A stretch of DNA of 64,000 bases from Ruegeria faecimaris (GCF_900182615.1 NZ_FXTE01000001.1:1197136-1261135); one strand, 5' to 3'. Counted from the first letter of the stretch, positions 19,245 through 28,586 are shown. A program made the numbers and translations. The notes: a model not told the origin generated them from the letters alone.

Positions 19245-19587
19245 CCAGCTCAAGCCCCGCGATACAGGCATCTGCGAGGTCGCGGCTTGGCGAATCTGAC
19301 CCCGGCAGTGTTGCCCAACCTGTATCCATCATGGCCTTGCGGCGGTTAAAGCCAGAGGCCTCTTGCAGTGTTTCGATTATTTCTTCGCGCTTGGGGTCAG
19401 CGGTTGACCTGTTCAGGCAGACCGGCACCATCGCAAGCGTTACTTCTTCGCTTGCATGGTCTTTCGCCAATTCTTGAGCGCTGCCGCTGGTTGTCCATCC
19501 GCCCCACGTAAAGCCAAGGATTGAGACCGCAACCGCACCACACAAAGCACCGTAGATGCCTGGTTTCGTCCATTCTGGAAATGTCAT
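19234..19587 (-). CDS. Small single-pass membrane protein
   Basis: The 117-residue protein has one N-terminal transmembrane segment (about residues 10-32, GIYGALCGAVAVSILGFTWG) and a periplasmic-looking C-terminal domain with two cysteines (MVPVCLNRS and DLADACIAG). No family name is known to me. The start has an excellent SD (GAGGA, 6 bp upstream). It overlaps the 5' end of the Cys-rich repeat gene, so the two are probably translated together. Confidence 0.75.
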   Translation of the reverse strand: MTFPEWTKPGIYGALCGAVAVSILGFTWGGWTTSGSAQELAKDHASEEVTLAMVPVCLNRSTADPKREEIIETLQEASGFNRRKAMMDTGWATLPGSDSPSRDLADACIAGLELDGS

Positions 19588-20359
19588 TTTAGTTCCTCTG
19601 GCGGAGAAAGCGCCGCCTCGCTGTTTTATGTCTTTCTGCGCAATCTTAATCTTGCGCCCAGGCCATTCTCAGGACGCGATGGTCGATAGGCGCAGTTCTT
19701 GCCTATCGGAAGCTCATTTGATCAACGGTTGCGTTGTGGTTTATTGGCAAGCCATCGGTGCGTCTGATCACCACAAACGGATCAACTAACATCACAAGCG
19801 ATGTGGTCGTGCGCGATAACATCGGCAACTTTCCCAAACATCAAATCCAAGTAGAGGACGTGACAGCTGAATTTTCATGATGGAAGAACTTAGTTCACTC
19901 TAGCAGGCGATACGCCTGGGCTGCAGAAAACCAGAACTTTAGTGTTCCCTATGTAACCACTTGGAGCCGCAATTACAACGCTCGTGGCCCTACCGCTGTT
20001 CCCAAGGCCCCGATACCGATCAAAAAAATGGTTTCAACCTGGCATTTACTTTGTGTATCGGCAAATCCGTGACCACTTATGTAGCCTTTTTACTATGTCA
20101 CTCTGAAACTGGCATTCGCTGCATCAAGGAAAACATGTGGTGAGGGCAGATAATGCTTGGACGTTTTACCGAAAAGTGTGGGTTTGTCTCTGATCTCACA
20201 TGCTGTTTTGAGTGTGCCTCGCCAATTATTTCTGAGCGATTTTTTGGATGATGACAGGTTGGACTGACGCGCAGGGAAAAATCGGAATTTGGCGAGAAAA
20301 CGGGTGTGGGTAACGCCTGAGACGCGCCGTCAAACGGATCGGCTGGACGCCTCACCGAC
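19588..20359. other. 772-bp stretch without a recognisable gene
   Basis: Short frames on both strands here lack SD sequences, family character and sensible composition. An 8-bp inverted repeat (CGATAGGC at 19684-19691 with its complement at 19701-19708) is present. The region separates the Cys-rich repeat locus from the catabolic locus. Confidence 0.55.
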
Positions 20360-21001
20360 CTAGCCACGACCGATTTCGTCAAGCAATTCGGCTGTCGTCA
20401 CCTGACGGCAGTAGCCTTTGATCGTTTTCAGGGAATTGTCGTGACGCTCTTGCGTGTAGGTCATGCAGGCATCCGTCACTTGGGTGACCAGATAGCCCAG
20501 ATCACAGGCATCGCGAATTGCGCTTTCGACGCATTGATCGGTCACGATCCCTGCCAGCACCAATTGCTTAATGCCGAGATTGCGCAGCACGTAATCTATG
20601 TGGGTCGAGACAAAGACTGAAGACGAAGATTTTGGAAACACGATCTCATCATCGGCTGGTGCCAGTTCGTCGATCACCTTGCCGTCCCAGGATCCTTTGG
20701 GCACGTTGAAGCCCGTGATTTTGTAATCCAGAGATCTGTCGCGCCCGTCTTTGGTCAGACTTTCAATCGTTGTATAAAGAACCTCGATTCCCGCCGCGCG
20801 AAATCCCTTTTGCAAGGCTTGCATATTAGGTACGATACGGGATTTCAGCTGCTCAAAAAACCAGCCAAACTTTGCGTCAAAATCGGCATTTGTCAGCCCT
20901 TCGAATTCGGCACCATCCCTGTGGGCTGCAAAGTTCTGCACGTCAATAAACAGCAATCCCGATTGGTCATGTTCTAGTGGAAGATCGCGGGTCAATTCCA
21001 T
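20360..21001 (-). CDS. Isochorismatase-like cysteine hydrolase
   Basis: The 213-residue enzyme of the isochorismatase/nicotinamidase superfamily shows the catalytic triad as Asp20 (LLFIDVQN), Lys124 (VFPKSSSSVF) and Cys157 (GIVTDQCVESAIRDA), with the usual cis-peptide region before the cysteine. Members hydrolyse amides such as nicotinamide, ureidoacrylate, biuret or N-carbamoyl compounds; the substrate here is unknown. It is transcribed divergently from the RpiR-type regulator and so probably belongs to the same catabolic locus. ATG 21001 is preferred to TTG 21031. Confidence 0.9.
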   Translation of the reverse strand: MELTRDLPLEHDQSGLLFIDVQNFAAHRDGAEFEGLTNADFDAKFGWFFEQLKSRIVPNMQALQKGFRAAGIEVLYTTIESLTKDGRDRSLDYKITGFNVPKGSWDGKVIDELAPADDEIVFPKSSSSVFVSTHIDYVLRNLGIKQLVLAGIVTDQCVESAIRDACDLGYLVTQVTDACMTYTQERHDNSLKTIKGYCRQVTTAELLDEIGRG

Positions 21002-21112
21002 GTCTGTCTCTGCTTTCAAATGTTTGCCCAAGAGGTCTGATTTTATGAATGAGGGCGATCATGACGTCCACACTAAAAGAAAATAAAATTCCAAAGTCAA
21101 TTCAATTTAGAT

Positions 21113-21142
21113 TGACAGAAAATATTTTTCCACCACCATATA
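21113..21142 (+). promoter_or_regulatory. Candidate promoter and operator of the RpiR locus
   Basis: TTGACA (21113-21118) and CATATA (21137-21142) are separated by 18 bp. Between them lies a near-palindrome, GAAAATATTTTTC (21118-21130), of the A/T-rich type often bound by dimeric RpiR regulators. The -10 ends only 4 bp before the ATG of the regulator, so a transcript from it would be essentially leaderless. This is read by eye and not tested. Confidence 0.4.
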
Positions 21143-21146
21143 GCGC

Positions 21147-21995
21147 ATGTTGATCAGAGACCGCATCGAAAACGCAGCCGATATGCTAACCAGCGGAGAG
21201 CGCAAACTTGCTGCAGCTATCCTGTCGGATTACCCATTTGCTGGCCTTTCCTCGATCCAGGAGCTGGCAAAACACGCCGAGGTGTCACCGCCTTCAATCT
21301 CACGGTTTGTTACCAAGATTGGACTTGATGGATATCAGGATTTCCAACGTGATCTTATCGCGGAATTGAAAGAAGGGCACCGCTCGCCGGTTCAACTCCA
21401 CCAGGCGGAACGGCCCGTTCATGGGGGATATCTGAAGGACTTTATTTCCAAATCGGCCAGCCAGATGGCCATGGCGGCTGATGCGATCACCGAAGATCAG
21501 TTTAACCAGATCTGCGCCCTTCTGACCGACCCGAAACGCAGCGTTTACGTGCTGGGTGGCCGGATCAGCGATACGATCGCCAAGCATCTTTCGTTCCACC
21601 TGCGTCAGATCCGCAAGGATGTGTTTCATCTGCCTGATACGCCTGAAGGCTGGCCAGAATATCTGTTGCGGATGCGGCCCGGGGATATCCTTTATGCTGT
21701 TGATTTTCGCCGCTACCAACCGGCGCTGGAGCAGCTGTCGCTTGTTGCCTCACGCGATCGGAATGCCCGTGTGATCCTGATGACGGACAAATGGATTTCA
21801 CCGATTGCCAAACACGCCCATGAGGTCATGCCGGTGCCAATTGATAGCGGCACCTTGTGGGATACTTACTCGGCGGCACTCTCGGTGACCGAGGCCATCG
21901 TGACGCGGATTGCCGAGGACAACTGGGAACAGACCCGAGACCGCATCAAGGCCTGGGATGCTTTGCGCTTTACTCAAGAGGAAAATGAAAAATGA
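21147..21995 (+). CDS. RpiR-family transcriptional regulator
   Basis: The 282-residue regulator has an N-terminal HTH_6 domain (about 1-76; SGERKLAAAILSDYPFAGLSSIQELAKHAEVSPPS is the helix-turn-helix stretch, split here by position only) and a C-terminal SIS domain (about 125-250; VYVLGGRISDTIAKHLSFHL, GDILYAVDFRRY). SIS domains bind phosphosugars, but many such regulators in Rhodobacterales sit beside amino-acid or amide catabolism genes, as here. There is no SD before ATG 21147. Its stop overlaps the next gene by 4 bp, so regulator and pathway share one transcript. Confidence 0.9.
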   Translation: MLIRDRIENAADMLTSGERKLAAAILSDYPFAGLSSIQELAKHAEVSPPSISRFVTKIGLDGYQDFQRDLIAELKEGHRSPVQLHQAERPVHGGYLKDFISKSASQMAMAADAITEDQFNQICALLTDPKRSVYVLGGRISDTIAKHLSFHLRQIRKDVFHLPDTPEGWPEYLLRMRPGDILYAVDFRRYQPALEQLSLVASRDRNARVILMTDKWISPIAKHAHEVMPVPIDSGTLWDTYSAALSVTEAIVTRIAEDNWEQTRDRIKAWDALRFTQEENEK

Positions 21996-23296
21996 CCCTG
22001 CCGCTAATTTTTGCTGCCATATCCGATGTTGCCGGAAAGGTGCGCGGCAAAGCCTTTCCCGCTGATCAGTTGGAAAAACGGCTGGTGCGGGGGGTCGGCT
22101 GGACCCCTACCAATGTGCAGATCACCTGTTTCGACATAATCGCTGACAGCCCGTTCGGCGCACTAGGTGATTTGCTTTTGATTCCCGATGCAAACGCAGA
22201 GGCCCGGGCGACATTTGGAGATGTGACCGAGCATTTCCTGATGGGCGATGTCGTCACGCTTGACGGGGATCCTTGGGCCTTTTGTACGCGCGCTATCCTC
22301 AAATCCGCGCTGAAGCGCCTGCATGATGTGGCGGGCGTTCATCTGATCTCGGCGTTCGAGCACGAGTTTCAACTGAAAAGCCCACCGGCGGTGGAAAACC
22401 AGGGATACGGACGCGAAGGGTTCGAGATTCAGCGGAAGCTTTGCGAAGTGCTGATGGCGACACTCGCCGAAAACGGGCTCGAGCCAGACAGTATCATGAA
22501 GGAATTCGGCCCCAATCAATACGAGGTCGTTATCGGCCCTGCCAAAGGTGTGCGCTCGGCAGATGCGGCAGTAATCCTGCGCGAGCTTACTCGCTCGGCA
22601 GCGCGTCACCTGGGTGAGGCTGCAACCTTTACGCCAATCCGCGATGTGGCGAGCGTCGGCAATGGCGTTCATATCCACATGAGCTTTGTCGACGATGCCG
22701 GCGAGCCGGTCACATTTGATGCAAGCGGCCCCTGCGGGATGTCCAGACTTACTGATGGGTTCGCTGCTGGCGTGCTAAAATACCTGCCTAACATTTTAGC
22801 GCTGACGGCACCGTCTGTCGTGTCATACGAACGCCTTACTCCGCACCGGTGGTCGGCTGCGTATAACAATCTCGGGTTCCGAGACCGCGAGGCCTCGTTA
22901 AGGGTCTGCCCTGTGACGGCAAAGGACCCCGCTTCAATCGCCAGACAATTCAACATTGAATACCGCGCGGCGGATGCAGCGGCGTCGCCTTACCTGGCTT
23001 TGGCCGCTGTTGTACATGCTGGTGTTCAGGGGATCGAAGATGGGCTGAAAGCGCCTGCGCCGACCGAGGAAGACCTGTCACTTCTGTCAGCGGACGATCT
23101 CACGGCGCGTGGTTTTGTGCGCCTGCCCGAAACGCTTGAGGCCGCCCTTGAGGCGTTTCAGGCGGATACGACAGTCACCGGTTGGTTCGGACCAGATTTC
23201 GCGAGCGTCTACGCCGCCCATAAGGCTGCAGAAATCGACGCGGTAAAAGACATGGACACAGCACAAAAATGCGCCGCGTATGAAGGAACATACTGA
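21992..23296 (+). CDS. Glutamine synthetase-family ligase
   Basis: The 434-residue protein has glutamine-synthetase catalytic motifs: EHEF (metal ligands), FGPNQYEVVIGPAKG, GNGVHIHMSF (NGxGxHxH equivalent) and YERLTPHRW followed by REASLRVCP. The adenylylation-loop tyrosine region of GlnA is absent and the N-terminal beta-grasp is short. It is therefore more like the gamma-glutamyl-amine or gamma-glutamylamide ligases (PuuA/GlnT type) than assimilatory GlnA. It would join glutamate to an amine using ATP. It overlaps the regulator (4 bp) and the OCD remnant (1 bp). Confidence 0.88.
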   Translation: MTLPLIFAAISDVAGKVRGKAFPADQLEKRLVRGVGWTPTNVQITCFDIIADSPFGALGDLLLIPDANAEARATFGDVTEHFLMGDVVTLDGDPWAFCTRAILKSALKRLHDVAGVHLISAFEHEFQLKSPPAVENQGYGREGFEIQRKLCEVLMATLAENGLEPDSIMKEFGPNQYEVVIGPAKGVRSADAAVILRELTRSAARHLGEAATFTPIRDVASVGNGVHIHMSFVDDAGEPVTFDASGPCGMSRLTDGFAAGVLKYLPNILALTAPSVVSYERLTPHRWSAAYNNLGFRDREASLRVCPVTAKDPASIARQFNIEYRAADAAASPYLALAAVVHAGVQGIEDGLKAPAPTEEDLSLLSADDLTARGFVRLPETLEAALEAFQADTTVTGWFGPDFASVYAAHKAAEIDAVKDMDTAQKCAAYEGTY

Positions 23297-24065
23297 TGAG
23301 CGCGCCCTCTGACAGAGCATTGGTTCCATTTGTCAGCGTCGAAAACATGCGGGCCCTGGTCCATAAGCATGGCCTACGGGACTGCCTTGCAGGATTGGCC
23401 AATATGATCGAAGCCGATTTCAAACGCTGGCCGGTATTTGACAAAACACCGCGCGTTGCGTCCCATTCTAAGGCGGGTGTGATTGAACTGATGCCAACCT
23501 CTGATGGTGTGGATCACACCTTCAAGTCCGCGAACGGGCACCGATCGAACACCAAGGTCGGCCTGCAAACCCTAACCGCCGTTGGTGTGCTGGCCTCTGT
23601 TGATACCGTCTATCCACAGCCCTTTTCTGAAATGACCCTTCTGACGGCGCTTCGCACGGTGGCAACATCGGCGATGGTGACGCGTATACTGGCCCCCAAA
23701 TCAGCTAAAACCGCTGCGAGTATCGGCAACGGGATATTCTGATGCGCAATGACATTTCTGTAGAGTACCCAAAACAGACGCGCATCAAGGGCGATATCCA
23801 GCAACTCGACCCGGATCACGCGGTCAACGAACTGTGGCAGGTTCTAACCGGTTCTAAAAAGGGACGAACCTCCGAAGATCAGATCACGGTTTTTGATGGT
23901 GTTGGCTTTGTGGTCGAGGATTTCTCGGCCACGCGCTGGCTGCACCAAAAAGCGACTGACGGCGCCCCAAGCGAAATGCTGGATCTGGTTGCCGACCCGC
24001 ACGACCCCAAGGATCTGCTCGGTATGATAAGACGATGCACACACCGTGCGGTCCAAGCTGCATGA
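23296..24065 (+). pseudogene. Ornithine cyclodeaminase, NAD-domain deleted
   Basis: Two abutting reading frames, 23296-23742 (148 aa) and 23742-24065 (107 aa), are the N- and C-terminal parts of one ornithine cyclodeaminase/mu-crystallin-family protein. The first runs through HSKAGVIELMPTSDGV and MTLLTALRTVATSAM to the Rossmann start ASIGNG and then stops. The second resumes at the equivalent of DIL...VEYPKQTRIKGDIQQL and ends normally (ADPHDPKDLLGMI). About 95-100 residues, essentially the NAD(H)-binding domain, are missing and the junction is out of frame (TGATG). The encoded pieces cannot bind the cofactor in the normal way. Flanking genes are intact. Confidence 0.88.
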
Positions 24066-24832
24066 ATTTGTGTACTCATACCTTATTGGGGCCGAACGAT
24101 CCTGCGCCGATTGACGTCGTTAATGCAGATAGCACGTCGGAGATCGTGCTGCTGTGTGAGCATGCAGGCAATGCAGTCCCCGAGATGCTTGGAGATTTGG
24201 GAGTCTCCCGCGACGTCATTGAAAGCCACCGCGGCTGGGACATTGGTGCTCAGGATGTAGCGCGCCAGTTGGCTGAACAGTTGAACGCGCCTCTCGTCGT
24301 CCAAAATTACTCACGGCTGGTATTTGACTGTAACCGTCCCCCTGACAGCCCCTTGGCGGTCCCTGCGATCAGCGACCAGGTTGAGGTGCCGGGTAACAGC
24401 GCGATCACCGAATTGAGCCGGGCCATGCGTGTCGATGAAATCTTTCGACCTATGGATGCAGAGTTGAATCGGCTCTTTGCCAACCGTCCGCGTCGTGCCG
24501 CGTTTTCGATCCATTCCTTTACACCGCATCTCGATGGCAAGGACCGGCCTTGGCAGGCAGGCTTTTTAAGCCGCGGAACAGGCGGTGCTGCCAAAGCATT
24601 GATGGCACATATCGCGCAGCGCCGCCCTGACATGGCCTTTGCGTTGAACAAGCCCTATCAGATCGAAACTGAGGGCGATTGGTTTATTCCAGCGCATGCA
24701 GAACCCCGTGAGCTTGTGCATTGCCTGATTGAAATTCGAAACGATCAAATCCGCGAACAATCGCAAGTCGGGCTGTGGGCGGATCTGCTGGCAGACGCAA
24801 TCCTTACAGCAGTAGGGGACATTCCCTCATGA
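24062..24832 (+). CDS. N-formylglutamate amidohydrolase-family protein
   Basis: The 256-residue FGase-family (HutG-type) protein shows VLLCEHAGNAVPE near the start, then HRGWDIGAQDVARQL, NYSRLVFDCNRPP and FSIHSFTPHLDGKDRPW, which carry the conserved His/Asp/Arg residues of this zinc-dependent fold. The characterised members remove formate from N-formyl-L-glutamate at the end of one histidine-degradation route, but no hut genes are present. Here it more probably hydrolyses another N-acyl or amide intermediate. Its ATG overlaps the preceding frame by 4 bp and its own stop overlaps the transporter gene by 4 bp. Confidence 0.88.
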   Translation: MNLCTHTLLGPNDPAPIDVVNADSTSEIVLLCEHAGNAVPEMLGDLGVSRDVIESHRGWDIGAQDVARQLAEQLNAPLVVQNYSRLVFDCNRPPDSPLAVPAISDQVEVPGNSAITELSRAMRVDEIFRPMDAELNRLFANRPRRAAFSIHSFTPHLDGKDRPWQAGFLSRGTGGAAKALMAHIAQRRPDMAFALNKPYQIETEGDWFIPAHAEPRELVHCLIEIRNDQIREQSQVGLWADLLADAILTAVGDIPS

Positions 24833-26709
24833 GCATCGTCCCCCTTCATACACATCCCGGACGCTTGCGGGCGTCCAACTTGCTCCGGACGGCGGCGGCG
24901 GTTGCTGTGCTGCTGGCTGTGGTGCTTGGGCTGACGTTGATTTTTGGACGCACTGGCGAGCGGATTGCTGTACAGATGTGTGTCAATGTGGTCGCTGTAG
25001 TGGCCCTTGCGGTTTATTGCGGCAACACGGGCATTGTGTCTTTCGGGCATGGCGCGTTTTTGGCGCTAGGCGCTTATCTGTCAGGCATTCTCACCATGCC
25101 TGCTGCTCTTCAACGTTCTGCCCTGCCGGATCTTCCGTCATTTCTGGCAGGCCATGAAGTAACGATCTGGGTGTCGCTGCCGGTGGTCGCCCTTGCGGGA
25201 CTTGCCTTTGCAGCCCTAACCGGAAGCGCCATCGCTCGGCTTGTGGGTGCGTCTGCCACGATTGCCACGCTTGGCCTGCTGATCATCGCCCATGGCGTGG
25301 CCATCGCCGCACGCGAGATCACACGCGGCAGCCAGACGTTTTACGGTGTGCCAAGGGTGACAGACCTGGTTCTGGCCCTCGGCGCGGCCACGAGTGCAAT
25401 CCTGCTGGCCCGTTGGTATCGCGAAAGCCGTTTGGGTCTGTTTTCCCGCGCGGCCCGTGACGATGAGGATGCCGCAACAGCACTTGGCATCAATGCCCGA
25501 CGCACAAGATTCATTGCTTGGTGTGCCTCTGGTACCATGGCGACAGTCGCGGGTGCACTTTATGGGCATATGCTGGGGGCATTTTCACCCGCATCCTTCT
25601 ACCTTGGGCTCGTCTTTGCGCAAGTGGTCATGATGATTGTCGGTGGAATGTCATCGGTTGGCGGCGCAGTGGTCGGGGTGATCGCGGTGACGCTGCTGCA
25701 GGACACTGTGCGCCAGTTCGAAGGCGGCTCAACTGTGCTTGGCGTCACCTTGCCCGAGGTCTTTGGCCTGACGACGATTGTCCTGGGGCTTGCCATCCTG
25801 CTGGTGATCTGGGCGCGACCTCAGGGTCTGGTCGGAGGCTTTGAACTTGGCCCTGGCGCGGATGCAAATCTGCTCGGGCGCCTGAAGCCCCGAGTAACTC
25901 CTGCGCGCACGCCCGAGTCCGTCGTCCCAGCCACGCTGAAAGCATCAAACCTGTCAAAAAGTTTCGCAGGCGTCAAAGCCGTAAGAGACGTCAGTTTCGA
26001 AGCTCCGACTGGGCGCATCACTGGCCTGATTGGCCCCAACGGTGCTGGCAAGTCCACGCTTGTTAACTTGCTGACACGCGCCTATCAGGCGGACACCGGT
26101 TCTGCGCATATGGGCGAGGTTGATTTGACCCGTGTCTCGCATCACAAAGTGCCAGGCTTTGGTGTCTCGCGTAGCTTCCAAAACTTGCGCCTGTTCAGCG
26201 GTCTGACAGCCTACGAAAATGTTCTTGTTGCCGCTTTGGCCGCAGGTCACGACCGCAAGACTGCCGCGGCTATCACGCTGCGTGAACTGGATGCCTTTGA
26301 TCTTGGGGAAGTCGCCGGGTATCGCGCCGACGGCCTGCCATATGGTGCCCGCAAGCGCCTGGAAATCGCCCGCGCTTTGGCACAAGACCCGAAGATTCTT
26401 TTACTGGATGAACCGGCCGCTGGCATGAATCCCAGCGAAACAGATGACCTGGCTGATCGGCTGATTAAGGTCGGCAAAACACGCGGCATCGGTGTCCTTC
26501 TGATCGATCATGACCTGAGGTTCGTGAACCGCCTGTCGGACTGGATCGTGGTGATGCACCAAGGTGGCGTCATCGCGCAAGGCACGCCTGAAGACGTGCG
26601 CGCAAATCCCAAAGTCATCGAGGCTTACATCGGCAAAGGGCGCACAGCCCAAAAAGCAGAAATTAGCGAAACCAACCGAAGTCAACCAACAGAGGTAGCA
26701 ATAAAATGA
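24829..26709 (+). CDS. Fused ABC permease-ATPase (LivM-LivG type)
   Basis: The 626-residue fusion has a LivM-like permease (about 1-345, with hydrophobic segments, GIVSFGHGAFLALGAYL, LGINARRTRFIAW and GGMSSVGGAVVG) joined by a short linker to a LivG-like ATPase (from about 369). The ATPase shows Walker A GPNGAGKST (about 402-410), the FGVSRSFQNLRLF Q-loop region, signature LPYGARKRLEIARA, Walker B ILLLDEPAAGM and H-loop LLIDHDLRFV. These units are usually separate genes. With the next three genes it makes a complete branched-chain-type importer. The ATG overlaps the upstream stop by 4 bp. Confidence 0.93.
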   Translation: MSIVPLHTHPGRLRASNLLRTAAAVAVLLAVVLGLTLIFGRTGERIAVQMCVNVVAVVALAVYCGNTGIVSFGHGAFLALGAYLSGILTMPAALQRSALPDLPSFLAGHEVTIWVSLPVVALAGLAFAALTGSAIARLVGASATIATLGLLIIAHGVAIAAREITRGSQTFYGVPRVTDLVLALGAATSAILLARWYRESRLGLFSRAARDDEDAATALGINARRTRFIAWCASGTMATVAGALYGHMLGAFSPASFYLGLVFAQVVMMIVGGMSSVGGAVVGVIAVTLLQDTVRQFEGGSTVLGVTLPEVFGLTTIVLGLAILLVIWARPQGLVGGFELGPGADANLLGRLKPRVTPARTPESVVPATLKASNLSKSFAGVKAVRDVSFEAPTGRITGLIGPNGAGKSTLVNLLTRAYQADTGSAHMGEVDLTRVSHHKVPGFGVSRSFQNLRLFSGLTAYENVLVAALAAGHDRKTAAAITLRELDAFDLGEVAGYRADGLPYGARKRLEIARALAQDPKILLLDEPAAGMNPSETDDLADRLIKVGKTRGIGVLLIDHDLRFVNRLSDWIVVMHQGGVIAQGTPEDVRANPKVIEAYIGKGRTAQKAEISETNRSQPTEVAIK

Positions 26710-27857
26710 TACGTAATGCCCTTCTTCTTTCAACAGCAGTTATCACCGGCCTGGCTGGAACAGCGATGGCTGAGAGTTATAAAATCGGCGTAATGTCCGC
26801 GCAATCGGGCTATCTGGCCCCCTATGATGGACCCGCCTATGCCGGGTTCCAGTTCTGCATTGACGAAATGAACGCCAAGGGGGGCCTGAACGGCACAACA
26901 CCGGTTGAGCTGATCGTGCGCGACACCCGGTCTGACATCGCCGAAGGCGTTAAAGTCGTACAGGAAATGATCGATGACGGCGCGCAGTTCATCGTGGCGT
27001 CAGCCGATGCCGATCCGACAATCGCCGCGGCCCAGATCACAGCGGCTGACAGCATCCCAACAATGACCTTTGCCGGAACAGCCCCGGTTCTGACGCAAGT
27101 CGGTGAACATGTCTTTGGCAGTTACCCTGCGGACAACCAACAGGCCGCCGTACTGGCAGGCCACGCACGCGAGCAAGGGTTCGAACGTGTCTGGCTCGTG
27201 AAATCCCCAGACAGTGCCTACACATTGGGTGGGCCCGAGTACTTTGGCGAGGCCTTCACATCGCTTGGTGGTGCCGTTGTCGGGGAAAGCAACTATTCGC
27301 TGAACCAGCCGGACTTTTCTGCCATCGTGACGACCATCAAGAATGCGGATACCACCCCGGATGTGATCGTCACATGGGCTTGGGAGCCTGATTTCCCGGC
27401 CTTCATCCGTGCGCTGCGCGGTGCCGGGGTTGATACCCAGGTGATGGGAGGTGACGTACTCGATTCACCAACCGTACGCGGCCTTGGTGATGTCGTCACA
27501 GGCGTAGCGCATACATCTGGTGGCTTCCCAGACGAAGGCTCTGCCTATGCCGATTTCATCGCTCGGTTCTCTGCTGCAAAGGGGATCACGCCTGACAACA
27601 ATTACTACGTCAATGGCTGCGATATTGCGCATATGATCGAGGATGCTGTCGCAGCGGCTGGCACGACAGACCCTGCTGCCGTGACTGCCGCAATGGCCGG
27701 CATTGAGAATGGTGAGGGTATCATGTCCAACTTCACTTTCGCGGGGACCGACCGGATGCCTCTGCGTGATGTTGTGGTCGCGCGGATTACCGATGCAGGC
27801 GAAAAAGAGTTTGTCCTGCGCACCTCAGCTGATCCCGCAATCCTGCCACAGCCGTAA
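26706..27857 (+). CDS. ABC transporter substrate-binding protein (LivK type)
   Basis: The 383-residue periplasmic type-I binding protein has a signal peptide ending GLAGTAMA and a mature start ESYKIGVMSAQSGYLAPYDG, followed by VELIVRDTRSD, MTFAGTAPVL and PDVIVTWAWEPDFPAFIRAL. The family binds branched-chain amino acids, amides, urea and related compounds. The locus enzymes suggest an amino-acid or amide-like ligand, but binding residues cannot be assigned by eye. It overlaps the permease-ATPase gene by 4 bp. Confidence 0.92.
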   Translation: MIRNALLLSTAVITGLAGTAMAESYKIGVMSAQSGYLAPYDGPAYAGFQFCIDEMNAKGGLNGTTPVELIVRDTRSDIAEGVKVVQEMIDDGAQFIVASADADPTIAAAQITAADSIPTMTFAGTAPVLTQVGEHVFGSYPADNQQAAVLAGHAREQGFERVWLVKSPDSAYTLGGPEYFGEAFTSLGGAVVGESNYSLNQPDFSAIVTTIKNADTTPDVIVTWAWEPDFPAFIRALRGAGVDTQVMGGDVLDSPTVRGLGDVVTGVAHTSGGFPDEGSAYADFIARFSAAKGITPDNNYYVNGCDIAHMIEDAVAAAGTTDPAAVTAAMAGIENGEGIMSNFTFAGTDRMPLRDVVVARITDAGEKEFVLRTSADPAILPQP

Positions 27858-27869
27858 GGTCTGAACCCA

Positions 27870-28583
27870 ATGGAAACAGCACTCGATATCCAAGGCTTGC
27901 ACGTCCGCTATGGCCCAATCCGCGCGGTTCAGGGCATTGACCTGATCGTCCCCAAAGGCGGCATAACGGCGCTTTTAGGGGCCAATGGCGCAGGCAAGAC
28001 AACGACGGTCATGGCCATCGCAGGTGCTTTGCCCGTGGTATCGGGCGCTGTTTCCCTTTTTGGCAAGGATATGACAGGGGCCAAACCCGACGCCATTGTG
28101 CGGGCGGGTGTGGCCATCTCACCGGAAGGACGCCGCGTGTTTGCGCAGCTGACGGTCGAAGAAAATCTTTTGCTGGCCGGATCAATTCTGGGCGACGAGA
28201 AGCTCAGCGCCAAACGTTTGGCCGAGATGAAAGAGCGTTTCCCGATCCTGGGCGAACGCCGCCGTCAGATGGCGGGGCTTTTGTCGGGGGGCGAACAACA
28301 GATGCTGGCGGTGGGACGTGCCTTGATGAGCGGACCGCGCTTGCTGTTGCTGGACGAACCGTCGCTTGGTCTTGCGCCGCAGGTCGTGGATCAGATTTTC
28401 GACATCGTAGAAGAATTGAAAGCCGACGGTATTTCAGTGCTTCTGGTCGAGCAAAACGCGGCTCTTGCCCTGGACATTGCCGATCATGCCGTGGTGCTGG
28501 CGAATGGCGCTGTTGCCGCTGCCGGTGCACCATCGGAACTAGCAAATGACGCGGTCTTGCAATCCGCATATCTGGCGGCTTGA
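27870..28583 (+). CDS. ABC transporter ATPase (LivF type)
   Basis: The 237-residue cytoplasmic ATPase has Walker A GANGAGKT (37-44), signature LSGGEQQ (138-144) and Walker B LLLLDEP (158-164), followed by SLGLAPQVVDQIF and an H-loop region LLVEQNAALAL, all typical of LivF. It pairs with the ATPase half of the fused protein. It is 12 bp downstream of the binding-protein gene and 3 bp upstream of the permease gene. Confidence 0.94.
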   Translation: METALDIQGLHVRYGPIRAVQGIDLIVPKGGITALLGANGAGKTTTVMAIAGALPVVSGAVSLFGKDMTGAKPDAIVRAGVAISPEGRRVFAQLTVEENLLLAGSILGDEKLSAKRLAEMKERFPILGERRRQMAGLLSGGEQQMLAVGRALMSGPRLLLLDEPSLGLAPQVVDQIFDIVEELKADGISVLLVEQNAALALDIADHAVVLANGAVAAAGAPSELANDAVLQSAYLAA

Positions 28584-28586
28584 GCG

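Noticed and set aside
20098..20382. 94-codon minus-strand frame before the isochorismatase-like gene
   Set aside because: It has no SD and no recognisable pattern, and it overlaps the 3' end of a clear gene.
23296..24065. Two separate small conserved genes instead of one broken gene
   Set aside because: The two translations line up with consecutive parts of the ornithine cyclodeaminase family with the middle missing, which one gene with a deletion explains better.
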